From Aphrocallistes beatrix (lineage: Eukaryota > Porifera > Hexactinellida > Sceptrulophora > Aphrocallistidae), in NCBI GenBank assembly GCA_963281255.1, contig OY725493.1, forward strand, positions 3,937,857-4,001,856: DNA of 64,000 nucleotides, written 5' to 3'. Positions 42,018 to 53,882 of this stretch are shown piece after piece. Positions within the stretch are counted from its first letter, which is position 1. Each line of letters starts with the position of its first letter. A model generated the notes under the pieces. The model worked only from the letters and a program-made list of their open reading frames with translations. It did no database searches and was not told the DNA's origin. Both the position numbers and the translations under genes were made by a program.

Positions 42018-42735
42018 TGATACCGCCATCGAAAAACTTCGCCTGACGTAAAAAGAATGACAAAATTTTGTTGATTTAATTGTATTACTGAATAGTCTAC
42101 CATCTAGGCGTACTATTTGGACGGTAATTATTTTGATTTTTATGAGTTAATCCCCTAAAGTTTAGCGTTACGAAAAATTGAAAAATTATCAGGTCTTTCG
42201 GCGCATTCATCAATTAGTAACTTACTTATTTGATATTATTTAAATAATATGGCCCTCAAAATTGTTTAGGTACCTTTAGAGTTGAAAGGTCAATAAAATC
42301 CAATCGAATAGCTCTATATGGTATATGGGAGTAAAATGCTCGGGAAAAGGCGAGTTTGAAATCAGATATTTAGCGACAATTGTATCAGAAATAATTTTTT
42401 TTAAAAATTTGTTCGTGAGGTAACGCTTACTATAGGTAAAGTTGGGGCATAATACCTCTCTATGGTCCTGAAAGAGGCCGACATCATATCTTAAAAATTA
42501 TTGAAGAAATAAAATATATAATAACCTTAAATGAAAGGATATATATGATAATATATAGGTTCCTCAAACATGTCTTTGTCAAAAAAAAATATTTCTCGAC
42601 TCATCATTTACTTTGTTATAATACAAATTTTATTGAGAACTTTGAATATATTAGAAAATGGCGAATCTACCCATGAAATATGTGACCAAATGTGGTTATT
42701 AAGCTAATAATCAATACAATCATTACTATTAAAAC
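42018..42735 (+). mobile_element. Left fragment of a family C element
   Basis: Begins near TTAA (42014-42017) with TGATACCGCCATCGAAAAAC and follows the left arm of family C up to about 42690 (TATTAGAAAATGGCGAATC). Next to it, 42718-42740 holds a piece of the Helitron-like terminus (ATTACTATTAAAACTCGATT). Confidence 0.7.
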
Positions 42736-42941
42736 TCGATTAAGGATACCTCCCGTGAAAAATCCATAGGTTTGGCTTACAGCATATATCAAGAAGAGAG
42801 ATATATAAGATGTTAAGCGTGGGCAGGTAGTACAATTAAAAAATATCTTGACATGCCAAACAGTTTTTGGTTTGCATTTCTAGTTTTTGAGTTACAGCGT
42901 CTCAAAGTCGGGTTTTTCCGTTTTTCCCTAGCACATCTTAA

Positions 42942-43844
42942 GGTGAGGCTAATCTCAAAATTGGAAATTTGGGATGAATATTAGATTTGTTTTAAATTGA
43001 TATATTTCTATACTCTGATATCCGAACTAGCTTATCTGTAAGTTTTTAAGAAAAATTTCCATTATTCATGCGATTATATGGCTTCAAAGATGACGTCATT
43101 TTATAATTGTGTACAAAAATTCCTAAAAATTTTTTCTTTTAATTTTTACGACTGAGGTACATTGTGTCACAAAGTTATAAGGTTGTAGTAGAGATAGAGC
43201 TTAGCTCTTTGTTTTTATATTGATAGTAGTGTTGCACACACAATTTAAAATTATTTAGCAGTCTTTATCAAGGAATTATCTAGGAGCGGGAGACGCTCCT
43301 TTAGGCGTATGATTTTAAGCTGCAAAGTGTTTAGGAGCGTAAAAATTCAGAAAAATACCCAATTTATCTAATATTATAATGTCATTTAGCGATTTAGGCG
43401 TATGAAAATTTAGAAATTTTAGATTAGGAGCGTATATCTGGAAGGCTGCATAATACCCTGGTCTTTATTCAGTGTTAAAGCATTATAGAATTTTGACAAT
43501 ACTCAGAAATATTTCAATGCAACGTGGTGATTAAATAATTTCGAAATTAAAAAATATAAAAATGTCTTTCAATGTCATCGAAATAATTTTAAATTACTCC
43601 CTATTGAATATGCTTCATAACGCAATTTAGATCTCGTCTCTATCTATTCTAGAAGTTTCTAAATTCTTGACATTATGACTGACTCGATGATACTATGAAT
43701 TCAGCATCCAAGTCGCTTTTATAGTATAACTAGCTACCGCAGCCGTATCCTCTCACACGTTTTTTATGCACTTAGTATTGTATAATGAACCATTAACATT
43801 GAATAAGCTCTAGTCCTTTGTTGATATTTGGGATTAGGCTCACC
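42942..43844. mobile_element. Family D TTAA-flanked element (903 bp)
   Basis: Ends GGTGAGGCTAATC and GATTAGGCTCACC in TTAA (42938-42941 and 43845-43848). The uninterrupted target is visible in another family C copy at 13014-13040 (TAGCACATCTTAATAGTTAAG), which has a single TTAA. Contains a hAT MITE at 43269-43460 and one TGACGTCA near 43091. Confidence 0.85.
43269..43460. mobile_element. hAT-type MITE, 192 bp, perfect 8-bp duplication
   Basis: GTCTTTAT flanks both sides exactly (43261-43268 and 43461-43468). Ends CAAGGAATTATCTAGG and, in reverse, CAGGGTATTATGCAGC; GGAGCGT and GGCGTATGA motifs recur inside. Confidence 0.8.
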
Positions 43845-45586
43845 TTAATGGTAAGCCCTCCTCCACTCTGTGATTTTTTTGAAACACATGTTTGGATCAA
43901 ATAATTCGAAAATTCATTCATATATAGTCTATAGAATTTGCAATCGCAGAGAACCAAAAGAAAGTTAAAATATCCAAAATTGTTAATTTTATAGGGGTTT
44001 GAAAAAAGAAAGCCAAAAAACGGCAAAAAAAGCCCGATTTTCCTTGGAAATCAGCAATAAAATCACAAATTTATAAGATATCGAAAATCGAGTGGTCCTA
44101 CGCTCATCGTCTAATGATATGGAACAACTACTGAAATTTTCAAACCTCTATCTCAAAGCAATTTTGAGTTAAAATTTTTGAAAGACGGTCAATTTTGGAA
44201 TTTTAAAGTCCCGAGATATAGGGATTTGAAGTTTTGATGTTAAGAACGATGTAAAATGAGCTATTAACGATAATTAAAAGCACCCATGGGCATTTAATCG
44301 CATGTATACTAATGAATTAGATGTATTCCAACAGATTTTGGTGAAAACAGCAAAATTATACTGAAAATTCACAAATTACCTTGAGGCCTCTAACCCCGAA
44401 TATTTTGAACCACTTAGGGAATATAATTCATATTCCTAGCACTACAAAGTATAATTCATCGGTTTAGAATGAATAAAGAACTTCTAAAAAGTATATTAGG
44501 AAGTTAGAGCGAGAGTCTACGACTTTTAGTTTTCAAGTTAGGATTTTCGAAAAATGCTACTTAGCATTCCATTCCATGTAGTACACTTATTATTCAAGAA
44601 TCAGATATATACCGTCTTGAAAAGTATATTAGGAATTGAGAGCTAAGAATTTTGGTGTATATTTCCCGAGATATGGAGGAATCTGTTTTCGGACCATAAA
44701 TGGGGGGGCTTTGACCGAAATTTGGAGATAAATGCTTTGAACTTCCAAAATAATCATGTTGGGTGCTTCAAAGTTTCTGTATACATTGCTAGTGACTATT
44801 GCATTGTTTTTTGAGTATAATAGCTACTTTTGGGAACTTATTTCATGACAAGATTCGCCATTTTCTAATATATTCAATGTTCTCCATAGAATTTGTATTA
44901 CAATAAAATCGATGATAAGTCAAGAAATATTTACTTTTTGAAAAATAGATGTTTGAGGAACCTATATATTATCATATATATCCTTTCATTTAAGATTATA
45001 ATAGATTATATATCTTCAATAGTTTTTAAGCATTGACATCGAGCACTTTCGGGGCCATAGAAAGGTTTGATGTCCGAACTTTAGCTACAATATACTATAA
45101 CTTACGAACTAATGGTCGGATCTGAACAAATTTTTTTTAAACTGTTCAGAATTCTTTTCTATACACAATAGATTATATCACAACGGCCATTTCCCGAGGA
45201 TTTTAGAAATGAAGTCCCTCATAAAGATATTTTTAATTAGATTTTAAGTGCCTCTTTTGCTAAATTCATCTATTTTATAATATTTAAAGGGTCCAAAACC
45301 ATTTTGAGGTTCATATAATTGAAAAAATATCAGATAAGTTAGAAAATAATTGATGAATGCGCCGCAAAACCACGAATAACTTTCCGATTTTTAGTACGAC
45401 TGAGCTTTAGGTGCTCAGTTCTAGAATATCAAAATAAATACCGTCCAACAAGTACGATTAGATAGTAGACTACTCAATAATCCGATGGAATTAGCAATAA
45501 AAAATTTCACCATTTTTTTAAATGTCAGGCGATGTTTTTCGAGGGCGGTATCCTTAATTAATGTGTATATATGTATATATAAATAT

Positions 45587-46079
45587 ACAGGCTCGCTTCG
45601 CTTGCTTGCGCTGCGCGGGTGGCAAATACTTTGTGTCCGCCAGAGGCTCCCTTCGCTCGCTTGGGGTCACATTGATCAATTATAAGGGAGATAACATCTC
45701 TAAATATGTCTGAATTACTGCAAAAATCATCAAATACAATTTTTAAATTTTTGAAGCGTGATGATGACATCATAACAGAGTGATGAGTCATCATTTTTGG
45801 ATGAGAGTTGTATCATACGTGTATGTGAGATATATTAATATACTCATTCAATTAAAACTTCAGCCTTCTATCACCTAAATGGGTGAGTTATAGTCGAAAA
45901 ACAGAAATTTCTAATTATAAAAAGGTGACAATGAGTCATAATTTCATGATGAGTGGACATTTTGGTCTGAGCTCAGAACTTAGTGGAGCCATAGCTGAAA
46001 GACTCCCACATGCCAAAAATCAGCTTTCTGCGCCTTGCAGTTCCTTCAATCAATTCTTACATATATATACATATATATA
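45587..46079 (-). mobile_element. Helitron-like family H copy H8
   Basis: The GC end (CGCTTCGCTTGCTTGCGCTG) is at the left, the hairpin is partly decayed (GGCAAATAC against GTGTCCGCC). It meets copy H9 tail to tail at the TA tract; neither keeps the AATAGTAAGGAT terminus. Confidence 0.8.
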
Positions 46080-46486
46080 ACGAAATGATTGAAGAAAATA
46101 CCAGGTAGAGGAAGCTGATTTTTGGCATGTGGGATTCTTTTTGCTATGGCTCCATTAAGTTCTGAGCTCAGACGAAAATGTCGACTCATCATGTGATAGA
46201 AGGTTGAAATTTTAATAGATTGCTGTTTATTAATATGTCATACATATGATGCAACTATCATCAAAAAACGATGACTCATCAATTTGTTATGATGTCATCA
46301 TTACTCATCAAAAAAATAAAAAATGGACAAATTTGTTGATTTTTGTGCGATATCGATTATAACAGTTGGACAGACCTATTTGGAGATGTTATCTCCCTTA
46401 TCATTAATCAATGCGCCCTCAGGGCGCATCTGGCGGATATAAAGTGTCCCCCAGTGGCGCAGCTCAAGCAAGCGAAGCGCGCTTGT
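46080..46486 (+). mobile_element. Helitron-like family H copy H9
   Basis: Mirror orientation to H8, ending CAAGCGAAGCGCGCTTGT at 46486. About 410 bp, with a middle deletion relative to H7. Confidence 0.8.
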
Positions 46487-46847
46487 TGCCTTTAATATTT
46501 TATTTCGGAGATTCGGTCAAAACCCCCATTTATGGTCCAAAAAGTGATATTTCTCTCTCTCTGTAAATAAATGCCCAAATTCTTAGTCCTCAATTCTTAA
46601 TATACCTTTATAACGGTATATATATTATTCATTGATAATAATTGCACTACATCCTATGGAATGTTAAGTTTTAGATCTTTATAATGTGATGACGTAGCAA
46701 TTTTCGAAAATCCTAGCTTAGAAACTAAAAGTCGTAGACTCTTGTTCTAACTTCCTAATATACTTTTTAGAAGTTATTTATTCGTTCTAAACTGATGGAT
46801 TATACTTTGTAGTGCTAGGACAATTGAAAATCGGTCTCAGCAGGAAG
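46487..46847 (+). mobile_element. Family C interior fragment
   Basis: Matches the family C interior (GATTCGGTCAAAACCCCC, then TTTGTAGTGCTAGG). Followed by a GGGGCCTTATTC segment that recurs at 49853. Confidence 0.65.
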
Positions 46848-46974
46848 GGGCCTTATTCGCTAAACTTCTTAAACTTAAACTTGCACTTATATTTAAACTA
46901 AATAAATACTTACTTTATAAAACTAAGTTTAATACTTAGTTTTTCACAAAATTAGTTTCATAAAATTTTGTATT

Positions 46975-49032
46975 GCTAATTTCATTGTATTCGTGATCGG
47001 TCTACCATCTGATAGCACTATTTGGACGGTATTTATTTTGATTTTTGTGAGTTAACCCCCTAAAGTTTAGCGTTACTAAAAATTGAAAAATTATTGGCGG
47101 TTTTTGACTCATTTACCAATTAGTTTTGAACTTATTTGATAATTTTTTTATGATATGGACCTTAACATTGTTTTGACACCTTTAGAGATTATATAACACA
47201 AAGATTTAGAAGAATGGTCAAATAAAAGCCAAACAAAATAGCTCTATAAGGGAGTTCATTTATATAATGCTCGGGAAATCGCCTGTTTGATATCAGATAT
47301 TTAGCGATCACTGGATCAGAAATAAAATTCTAATCGTTTTAAAAAAAATTTGTTCAGATCCGACCATTTGTTCTTGAGATATCGCTTATTATAGGTAAAG
47401 TTCGGGCATAATATCTCTCTATGGTCCCGAAAGAGGCCGATGTCATATCTTAAAAACTATTGAAGATATTTAATCTACTATATTCGTAAATAAAAAGATA
47501 TATGCGAAAATATAGGTTCCTCAAACATTCCTTTGTCAAAAAATAAATAATTCTCGACTTATCATTGATTTAATTATTATACAAATTCTATGGAGAACTT
47601 GGAGATCACATACCTCTATCTTAGCATGCTTTGGAATGTTGAATTCGAACCTGCAATCAGAATTTCTCTAGCACGTCTAGTTTTCCAAAATCAAATATTG
47701 ATTTTTTCAATAGTATCGTGCTACATATATACTAAATTGCTATATAGACATACTTGTAGCTAGAAAAATCTAGACGTGCTAGAAGGAATCTGAAAGCAGA
47801 TTTGAATTCAGCGTAAAAAAGAAAATGACAACGTATTACTTGATGAGATCGTGAAGTTAAATTTTGTTGACCTGTGTAATGTGTACAGAAAAATTGGAAC
47901 TTTTGATAATTATTTTGAAAGTTCTGGCCTTAGACCTCGCAGATTTGGTTAAAAATCCCCATTTAGGGTCCAAAAAGAGATATCTCTCTATCTCTGTAAA
48001 TATAAGCCCAAATTCTTAGTTCTCACCTCCTAATGTACTTTTTATGAAGGCGCATATATGATTCATTGATAATAATTGCACTACATCCTATGAAATGTAA
48101 GTTTCAGATTTTTGTCATATGATGATGTAGCATTTTTCGAAAATGCTAACTTGGAAAATAAAAGTCGTAGGCTTTCGCTCTAACTTCCTAATATACTTTT
48201 TGGAAGGTCTTTATTCACTCTAAACTGATAGATGATACTTTGTAGTGCCAGGAATATGAATTATTATTATGAATTATCTCAAAATATTCAGGGTTAGGGG
48301 CCTCAAAGAAATTTTTGGATTTTCTGAGTACTCTTGCTATTTTTTGTTAATATTTGGTTCGAATATACCTAAAAAAGCAGTGTAAATGCGAATAGAGGTC
48401 TGTGAATGCTTTTGTCGTCAATAATAACTAATTTTACATCTTCTTAAGATCTAAACTTAAAATATCTATATCTCGGGACTTTAAAATTTCAAAATTGACC
48501 GTCTTTACAGAATTTTAACTCAAAATTGGTTTGAGATAGAGGTTTGAAAATTTGAAGAGTTGTTCCATATTATTAGGTGATGAACGTAGGACCACTTTAT
48601 TTTTTATATCTTATAACTTGGTGATTTTATTCCTGATTTTCCAAAAAAACTGACATTTTTGCCCTTTTTGGCCCTTTATTTTCGGACACCGATAAAATTT
48701 ACAATATTTATAATTTTAACTTTCTTTTGGTCCTATGAAGGTTCAAATATGGTAGACTATCTATGATTCGATTTTGGAAGCATTTGATTCCTTGGTATGC
48801 CCTAAACAATTCCTTGAGTGGCCGGATTTCTACCATTAAGATGTGCTAGCGATAAACAAAAAAACAGACTTTGAGACACTGTATCTCAAAAACTAGAAAT
48901 GAGAATCAAAAACGATTTGGAATGTGCAAGTATTTCTAGACGGAGATACCTGCCCACGCTTAACATCTCTTATAGCTCTACTTTCATCGTATGCTGTAAG
49001 CCAAATCATATGATTTTTCGAGGGTGGTATCC
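46975..49032 (+). mobile_element. Family C copy C3, left end missing
   Basis: Starts inside the left arm (CTAATTTCATTGTATTC) and ends GGGTGGTATCC before TTAA 49033-49036. It preserves CGGGACTTTAAAATTTCA near 48475, the uninterrupted version of the site where family G is inserted at 59513. Confidence 0.8.
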
Positions 49033-49036
49033 TTAA

Positions 49037-49329
49037 TCAAATCACCTCTCAATTCCCGCAAACCTATCAAGATGACATGTTACTCTACTGAACGCGTGAT
49101 TAGAGTGAGTGTTATGAATTCTATGAAAGTGAAACTAAATGTTCTAATATACTTAGCTATGATCACGAGTATTACATTCAAGCAGAAATATCAAATCCAA
49201 AATTAAAATATACATTAAGCAAACATTATTTAGATTGATTTTTGAAGTTAAGTCTCCTCGGACTTTTGCTTAAAAAATACCAAATTCTGCTTTAAAAATA
49301 CCAAATTCTGCTTAAAAAATACCTAAATG
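49037..49329. other. Short non-coding stretch
   Basis: Contains a small tandem repeat AAAAATACCAAATTCTGCTT at about 49273-49322. No gene. Confidence 0.4.
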
Positions 49330-49854
49330 CCTGGTGTGCACGCGTGCACACTGGTGTATGAGCGTGCCAGTATTTATTCGGGTCATGTGTTCATATTATA
49401 ACCTAATTATGCTAATAGGAGTTTCTATTATTAGCACGATACTGACTAGATTATATACAAACCCGAAATATACATTAATAAATTACTGTATTCTCATAAT
49501 TATCTGTAGTATTTGGGTTTGCTAACTTTGTAATCATTTGAATAGCATTCCAGCCTCAATGTTAATAGGTATTCAAAATGATTGATAATGGCTATTTAGA
49601 AGTCTGAATATAATATATTTAGTATTGGTTCACATAATAGAGCTCATCAGAGAAGGATATATCATGGTTATTTCAGGTCTGTATATAATCTAGTCAGTAT
49701 CGTACTCATAATAGAACTATAAAACATAATTAGGTTATAATTTTACCACATGACCCATATAAATACTGGCACGCTCATGCACCAGTGTGCACGCGAGCAC
49801 ACAAGTGAGTTGATGTGCTTGGCTGCACACTGATACTCACCCGTGAACACCAGG
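49330..49854. mobile_element. Foldback element with GTGCAC-rich ends
   Basis: Arms 49330-49460 and about 49690-49854 are reverse complements (GAGCGTGCCAGTATTTAT; CTAGATTATATACA). Just inside the left end is the 18-bp perfect palindrome GTGTGCACGCGTGCACAC at 49334-49351. No target duplication found. Confidence 0.75.
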
Positions 49855-50333
49855 GGCCTTATTCACAAAACTTCAGGAGACATTCTGCGCCGTTTTGGTT
49901 AAGGGGATTTTAACACAAGGGTTTTTGAGTGAAAGTGATAGCAAATACATTAGGTTGGAGTTTTTTGAGAAATTGCGCTTCAAAATTGAGTTGTTACAAA
50001 AATCCTGGACGGATCCGCTGCGGGATATTCCGGGTTTTGACTAAAATGCGGGACACGTTATAATCTTCCCCAAAGGACTCATGTTTAACGGATAACATTT
50101 ATCTATGAAGTAAAACACAATTTATGACTAGTTCCTTGCTAATACAACCAACTTAATAAGTTTATGCTGGTCTCCATATATATATATTTTGACTAGAATC
50201 ATTATTAGTCACAAAGAGCATTTGTTTACTGTATTAGTGACAACTAACCCTTCGTTCTTAAAAGGAGGGTAGCCATTGTGTAAGTATGCTGGTGTGGCTC
50301 TTACAAGTTCATGATATAATGTTCATAATTTAA
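49855..50333. other. Non-coding stretch
   Basis: Begins with GGGCCTTATTCACAAAACTT, a segment also seen near 46848 (GGGCCTTATTCGCTAAACTT), so it may be the end of another short repeat. Otherwise nothing recognised. Confidence 0.35.
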
Positions 50334-51702
50334 GGATACCGCACGCGAAAAACCATTGGATTTGGCTTACAGCATACGATGAAAGTAGAGCTATAAGAGA
50401 TGTTAAGCGTGGGCACGTATCTCCGTCTAGAAATACTTGCGTATTCCAAACCGCTTTTGATTCTCATTTCTAGTTTTTGAGATACAGTGTCTCAAAGTCT
50501 GTTTTTCGTTTTTCACTAGCACATCTTAATGGATAAATCTGGCCGCTCAAAAATTTAAAATTTTTTTATTACATGCCAAAAAAATTTTTATTACATGCCA
50601 AGCAGGCTTTCATCCAGGCGTACTGGGCGCGCCTAGAGGCGCGTATTTGATCCTATGGATCATAATTAGGCGTATGATTTAGGCGCGCGGCATACGCCTA
50701 CTTAGGCGCGTGGCATAAAACATGTATAATAATGCAGAGTCTAGGCGCGTAGAAAAATGGTGGCGCCCATTTGGGCGTATGACTTCGGAAAGCTGGATGA
50801 AACCCTGATGCCAAGGAAACAAATGGTTCCAAAATCGAATGATAGATAGTCTATCATAATTGCCACCTCATAGGACCAAAATAAAGTGAAAATGACAAAA
50901 ATTGTAAATTTTCTTAGTGTCTGAAAAAACCCGGCGAAAATTGTGTTTTTTTGGTAAGTCAGAAATAAAATCAGCATGTTATAAGATATCGAAAATCAAG
51001 TAGTCCTACGTTCATCGCCTAATGATATGGAACAACTCTTGAAATTTTCAAACCTCTATCTCAAACCAATTGAGATTTTAAAGTGAGATGTTAAGAACAA
51101 TGTAAAATGAGTTATTAAAAATGAATAAAAGCATTCACAGGCATTTATTCACATTTATACGGAAGATTTAGGTATATTCCAACAAATATTTGTGGAAAAT
51201 AGCAAAAGTACACTGAAAATCCACAAATTTTCTTGACGCCCCTAACCCCGATATTTTGAGATAATTGTGAATAATAATTCATATTCCTAGCACATTGAAG
51301 TATAACCCATCCGTTTAGAATGAATAAAGAGCTTCCAAAAAGTATATTAGGAAGTTAGAACGAAAGTCTACGACTTTTAGTTTCCAAGTTAAGATTTTCG
51401 AAAATTGCTATGTCATCAAGTGACAAAAATCTAAAACTTAACATTCCATAGGATGTAGTGCAATTATTATCAATGAATCATATACGAGTATATACCCTTA
51501 TAAAGTATATTAGGAAGTGAGAACTAAGAATTTGGACTAATATTTACAGAAATAGAGAGATGTCACTTTTTGGATCCTAAATGGTCTTTTTGAACGAATC
51601 TGGGATGTCCAAGCCAGAACTTTTAAAATAATTATGAAAAGTGCTCCAGTTTTTCTGTACACTTTATTAATATTATAATAGATTATATATCATCAATAGC
51701 TT
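50334..51702 (-). mobile_element. Family C copy C5, truncated
   Basis: Starts GGATACCGCACGCGAAAAAC after TTAA 50330-50333, reads family C in reverse, and stops at TTAA 51703-51706 where a family G' end begins. Carries a hAT MITE. Confidence 0.75.
50603..50807. mobile_element. hAT-type MITE, 205 bp, perfect 8-bp duplication
   Basis: ATGCCAAG flanks both sides (50595-50602 and 50808-50815). Ends CAGGCTTTCATCCAG and, in reverse, CAGGGTTTCATCCAG. GC-rich GGCGCGC and GGCGTATGA repeats inside relate it to the 43269-43460 MITE. Confidence 0.85.
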
Positions 51703-51706
51703 TTAA

Positions 51707-51997
51707 AGTTGGCCTTTCCTATGGGAATTTTGTTTTTTATGAAAAATTTGCCAAAAGTCCTTTTTTAATCATTTTTAGATCCCTAAAGGGGTTCTAAACA
51801 TTAATTTCAATTTTTAGAATTTCAATGCTAATATTTCGCAACTTAGAGCCACTTTTACCACCTGGGGGAGCCCAAAAAGGACACATTTTTGACCCAAATT
51901 GTCTCATATCCATAACTTCTTTGAATCATGTCAGATCATCATTTTAATGCTAAATTCGTGCTCAGCAATAAATTTCCAGCAATTTGATATATACTTA
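51707..51997 (-). mobile_element. Family G' copy, cut at its central palindrome
   Basis: Begins AGTTGGCCTTTCCTATGGG after TTAA and follows G' to the TTTGATATATA start of the central inverted repeat, where a different repeat takes over. Confidence 0.8.
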
Positions 51998-52015
51998 GGG
52001 CATTCAATTAGTTCA

Positions 52016-52430
52016 TAATCCTTGCTTTTACTTATATTGTTTAACCACATTTCGGTACAACTATAGTTTTGGACCGGAACCTTTATCATCCGATTTGGGT
52101 AAAGATTCTAGCGTTATAGAGCTCGTTGAGCTATGAAGAATGAGCTAAAGAGATTCAAAATCGGACAAAAATTGACCGAGTTAGACTGATTTTTCTGTTA
52201 TAAGCCAAAGTCTATGGGAAAATCATGTTATAGTGAATGAAGCCAATAATGCACTAATCATTGAGTTATGCAATATCCTTGCTATCCGCATACTACGCTA
52301 ACACGTTTTGCTTTGTTTTGAGGTTAAAATCATGATGCAACTACCTCTCCCATCTAAATGTGGTTATTGCATGTTTTCATTGGAAAGGTGACGTTTTTTA
52401 GTTTTAAGATACAAGTACAATATTTTTGGC
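52016..52430. repeat. Dispersed repeat R, copy 1
   Basis: About 340-400 bp that recur as a reverse complement at 62517-62853 (landmarks CCGGAACCTTTATCATCCGA and CGCTAACACGTTTTGCTTTG). No ORF. Confidence 0.9.
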
Positions 52431-52483
52431 TGTGGATAGAAGGGATTTGACTCTGAAACAATATATCTTAGCAATTTAAATAA

Positions 52484-52552
52484 GACAAGCGCGCTTCGCT
52501 TGCTTGCCATGCGCGGTTTGTGAACACCCCTGCGGGTGCCTGGGATTATTTA
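52484..52552 (-). mobile_element. GC-rich end of a Helitron-like family H copy
   Basis: ACAAGCGCGCTTCGCTTGC and a shortened hairpin region only. Confidence 0.65.
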
Positions 52553-52695
52553 AGAAACGGCCGATTGCTTTTCTAATTCCTTATTACAAAAATGTCGTTC
52601 ATCTAGGGTTAATTAAAATAATGAAACTCAGGACTGGAGGAGACATCAATATTTGTCTCAAATTTTGTTAAAATTCTCATTCATTCTACAGTATA

Positions 52696-53190
52696 TACCG
52701 AGTGTTCAATAAGTTCGCGGAATTTATATGAAGTTCAATGAGCAGGGTTAATGTAATTTAAACATTAGTAAAGCAATCGAATCAAAACTTGTATATGCAA
52801 TTTCAACATTCTAACTAACATACTTTTTATGTTATAGCCAATTTAGTCAAGTTATTTTCTCTTTTTATTTTCGATGGAAAATTTGAATAATAGGGATTTT
52901 CGAGCGATAATGTTTTACAACTGTAAACGTGGATTAAACGCTGCAGAGTATACTGCTGAGATGTTTTCTGCTTTAGCGAAATGGTACCAACCAAAACAAC
53001 AGTTTACAAGTGGTTCAGCCGATTTCGTTTGGGTTATATGTGCCTGGACGATGAAGTTCCAACCGGACGCCCGATTACGGCGGTAACTGATGAAAATATC
53101 GTCAAGGTGGAGGAATTCGTCAGAGAAGACAGACAAATTTTCTACACACTTGAGCAGGGATCAGCTAATGTACATAAATTTCAAACCGGA
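52696..53190 (+). pseudogene. Mariner transposase N-terminal relic
   Basis: A mariner-like terminus (CGAGTGTTCAATAAGTTCGC) at about 52698 precedes an ATG at 52874. The N-terminal block begins MENLNNRDFRAIMFYNCKRG, the first helix-turn-helix region. After a frame change near 52980, TKTTVYKWFSRFRLGY and DDEVPTGRPITAVTDENI follow, the second helix-turn-helix and the GRP linker of mariner transposases. Only about 100 residues remain; the DETW, HDN and third-Asp motifs are absent. The copy stops next to a 25-bp perfect hairpin. Confidence 0.8.
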
Positions 53191-53237
53191 ATCGAACAAT
53201 TTTCATTTCAAATTATATGGCTATATCACATCCGAAT

Positions 53238-53290
53238 TATCGACAACAATTTTTGTCAAAATAAAATTTTGACAAAAATTGTTGTCGATA
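53238..53290. repeat. Perfect 25-bp hairpin with 3-nt loop
   Basis: The arm at 53238-53262 (starting TATCGACAACAATTTTTGTC) is exactly complementary to 53266-53290; the loop is AAA. Confidence 0.95.
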
Positions 53291-53882
53291 TACTGATATG
53301 ATATCTAAAAATCAATCGTAGTCTTCGAAAATAAGATTCAGAATCTATTCGTTTGAAAACCATTGCAATTTGCAACCTAATATATACAAGTACAAGGGTT
53401 TTATTCAAATATCCACACTTTAATTGTTGTTCACAAATGACAATTCAGGATACTTAGTAGAGAACAAGAATGCGACGTATTGTTTCTCTAATATCCACAA
53501 GCGCCAACTGGGTAACTCTGTGGACACACAGCATCCGCAAGCCGCGCAACGCAAACAAGTGAATCGCGCTTGTAATTCAAATATTACGTGATTCGAAAAC
53601 TTGCAAATTTTGATCATAGCATAGCCCACTATACATAGGCTATGATCATAGCTAAGCAACCAAAATGTTTCAATGAAATTAATCATTACGCTTATACAGG
53701 TGTCAATAAAGTTAAATAACTATGTGTGCACTTATGTGTTTTATTCGAAAAATGAAAGTACTTCAAAACCACAATGTATTAAAAAGTTACCGCAAATATT
53801 GATACACGTAATCATAAACACAATATCTTTGCATATCAAACTGTGCTAATGTATCTAAGGTTGGCTTGATGTTTACTATATA
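53291..53882. other. Non-coding with a decayed Helitron-like end
   Basis: 53500-53575 contains a degenerate family H terminus in + orientation (CCGCGCAACGCAAACAAG, then CGCGCTTGT). Nothing else recognised. Confidence 0.45.

Larger units (their letters stand above)
42744..45553 (-). mobile_element. Family C copy C2, complete, with nested D
   Basis: Starts GGATACCTCCCG after TTAA 42740-42743 and ends GGGCGGTATCC before TTAA 45554-45557. Without the nested family D insert it is about 1.9 kb. The terminal repeats are short (about 19 bp, GGATACCGCCCTCGAAAAA type). No ORF of note; composition is AT-rich with many scattered stops. Confidence 0.8.

Noticed and set aside
43793..44026. 77-codon minus-strand ORF
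   Set aside because: It straddles the D/C element border and shows no family motif.
49334..49351. MluI-like palindrome as an origin or attachment site
   Set aside because: It is explained by a foldback element end; there is no supporting origin or integrase context.
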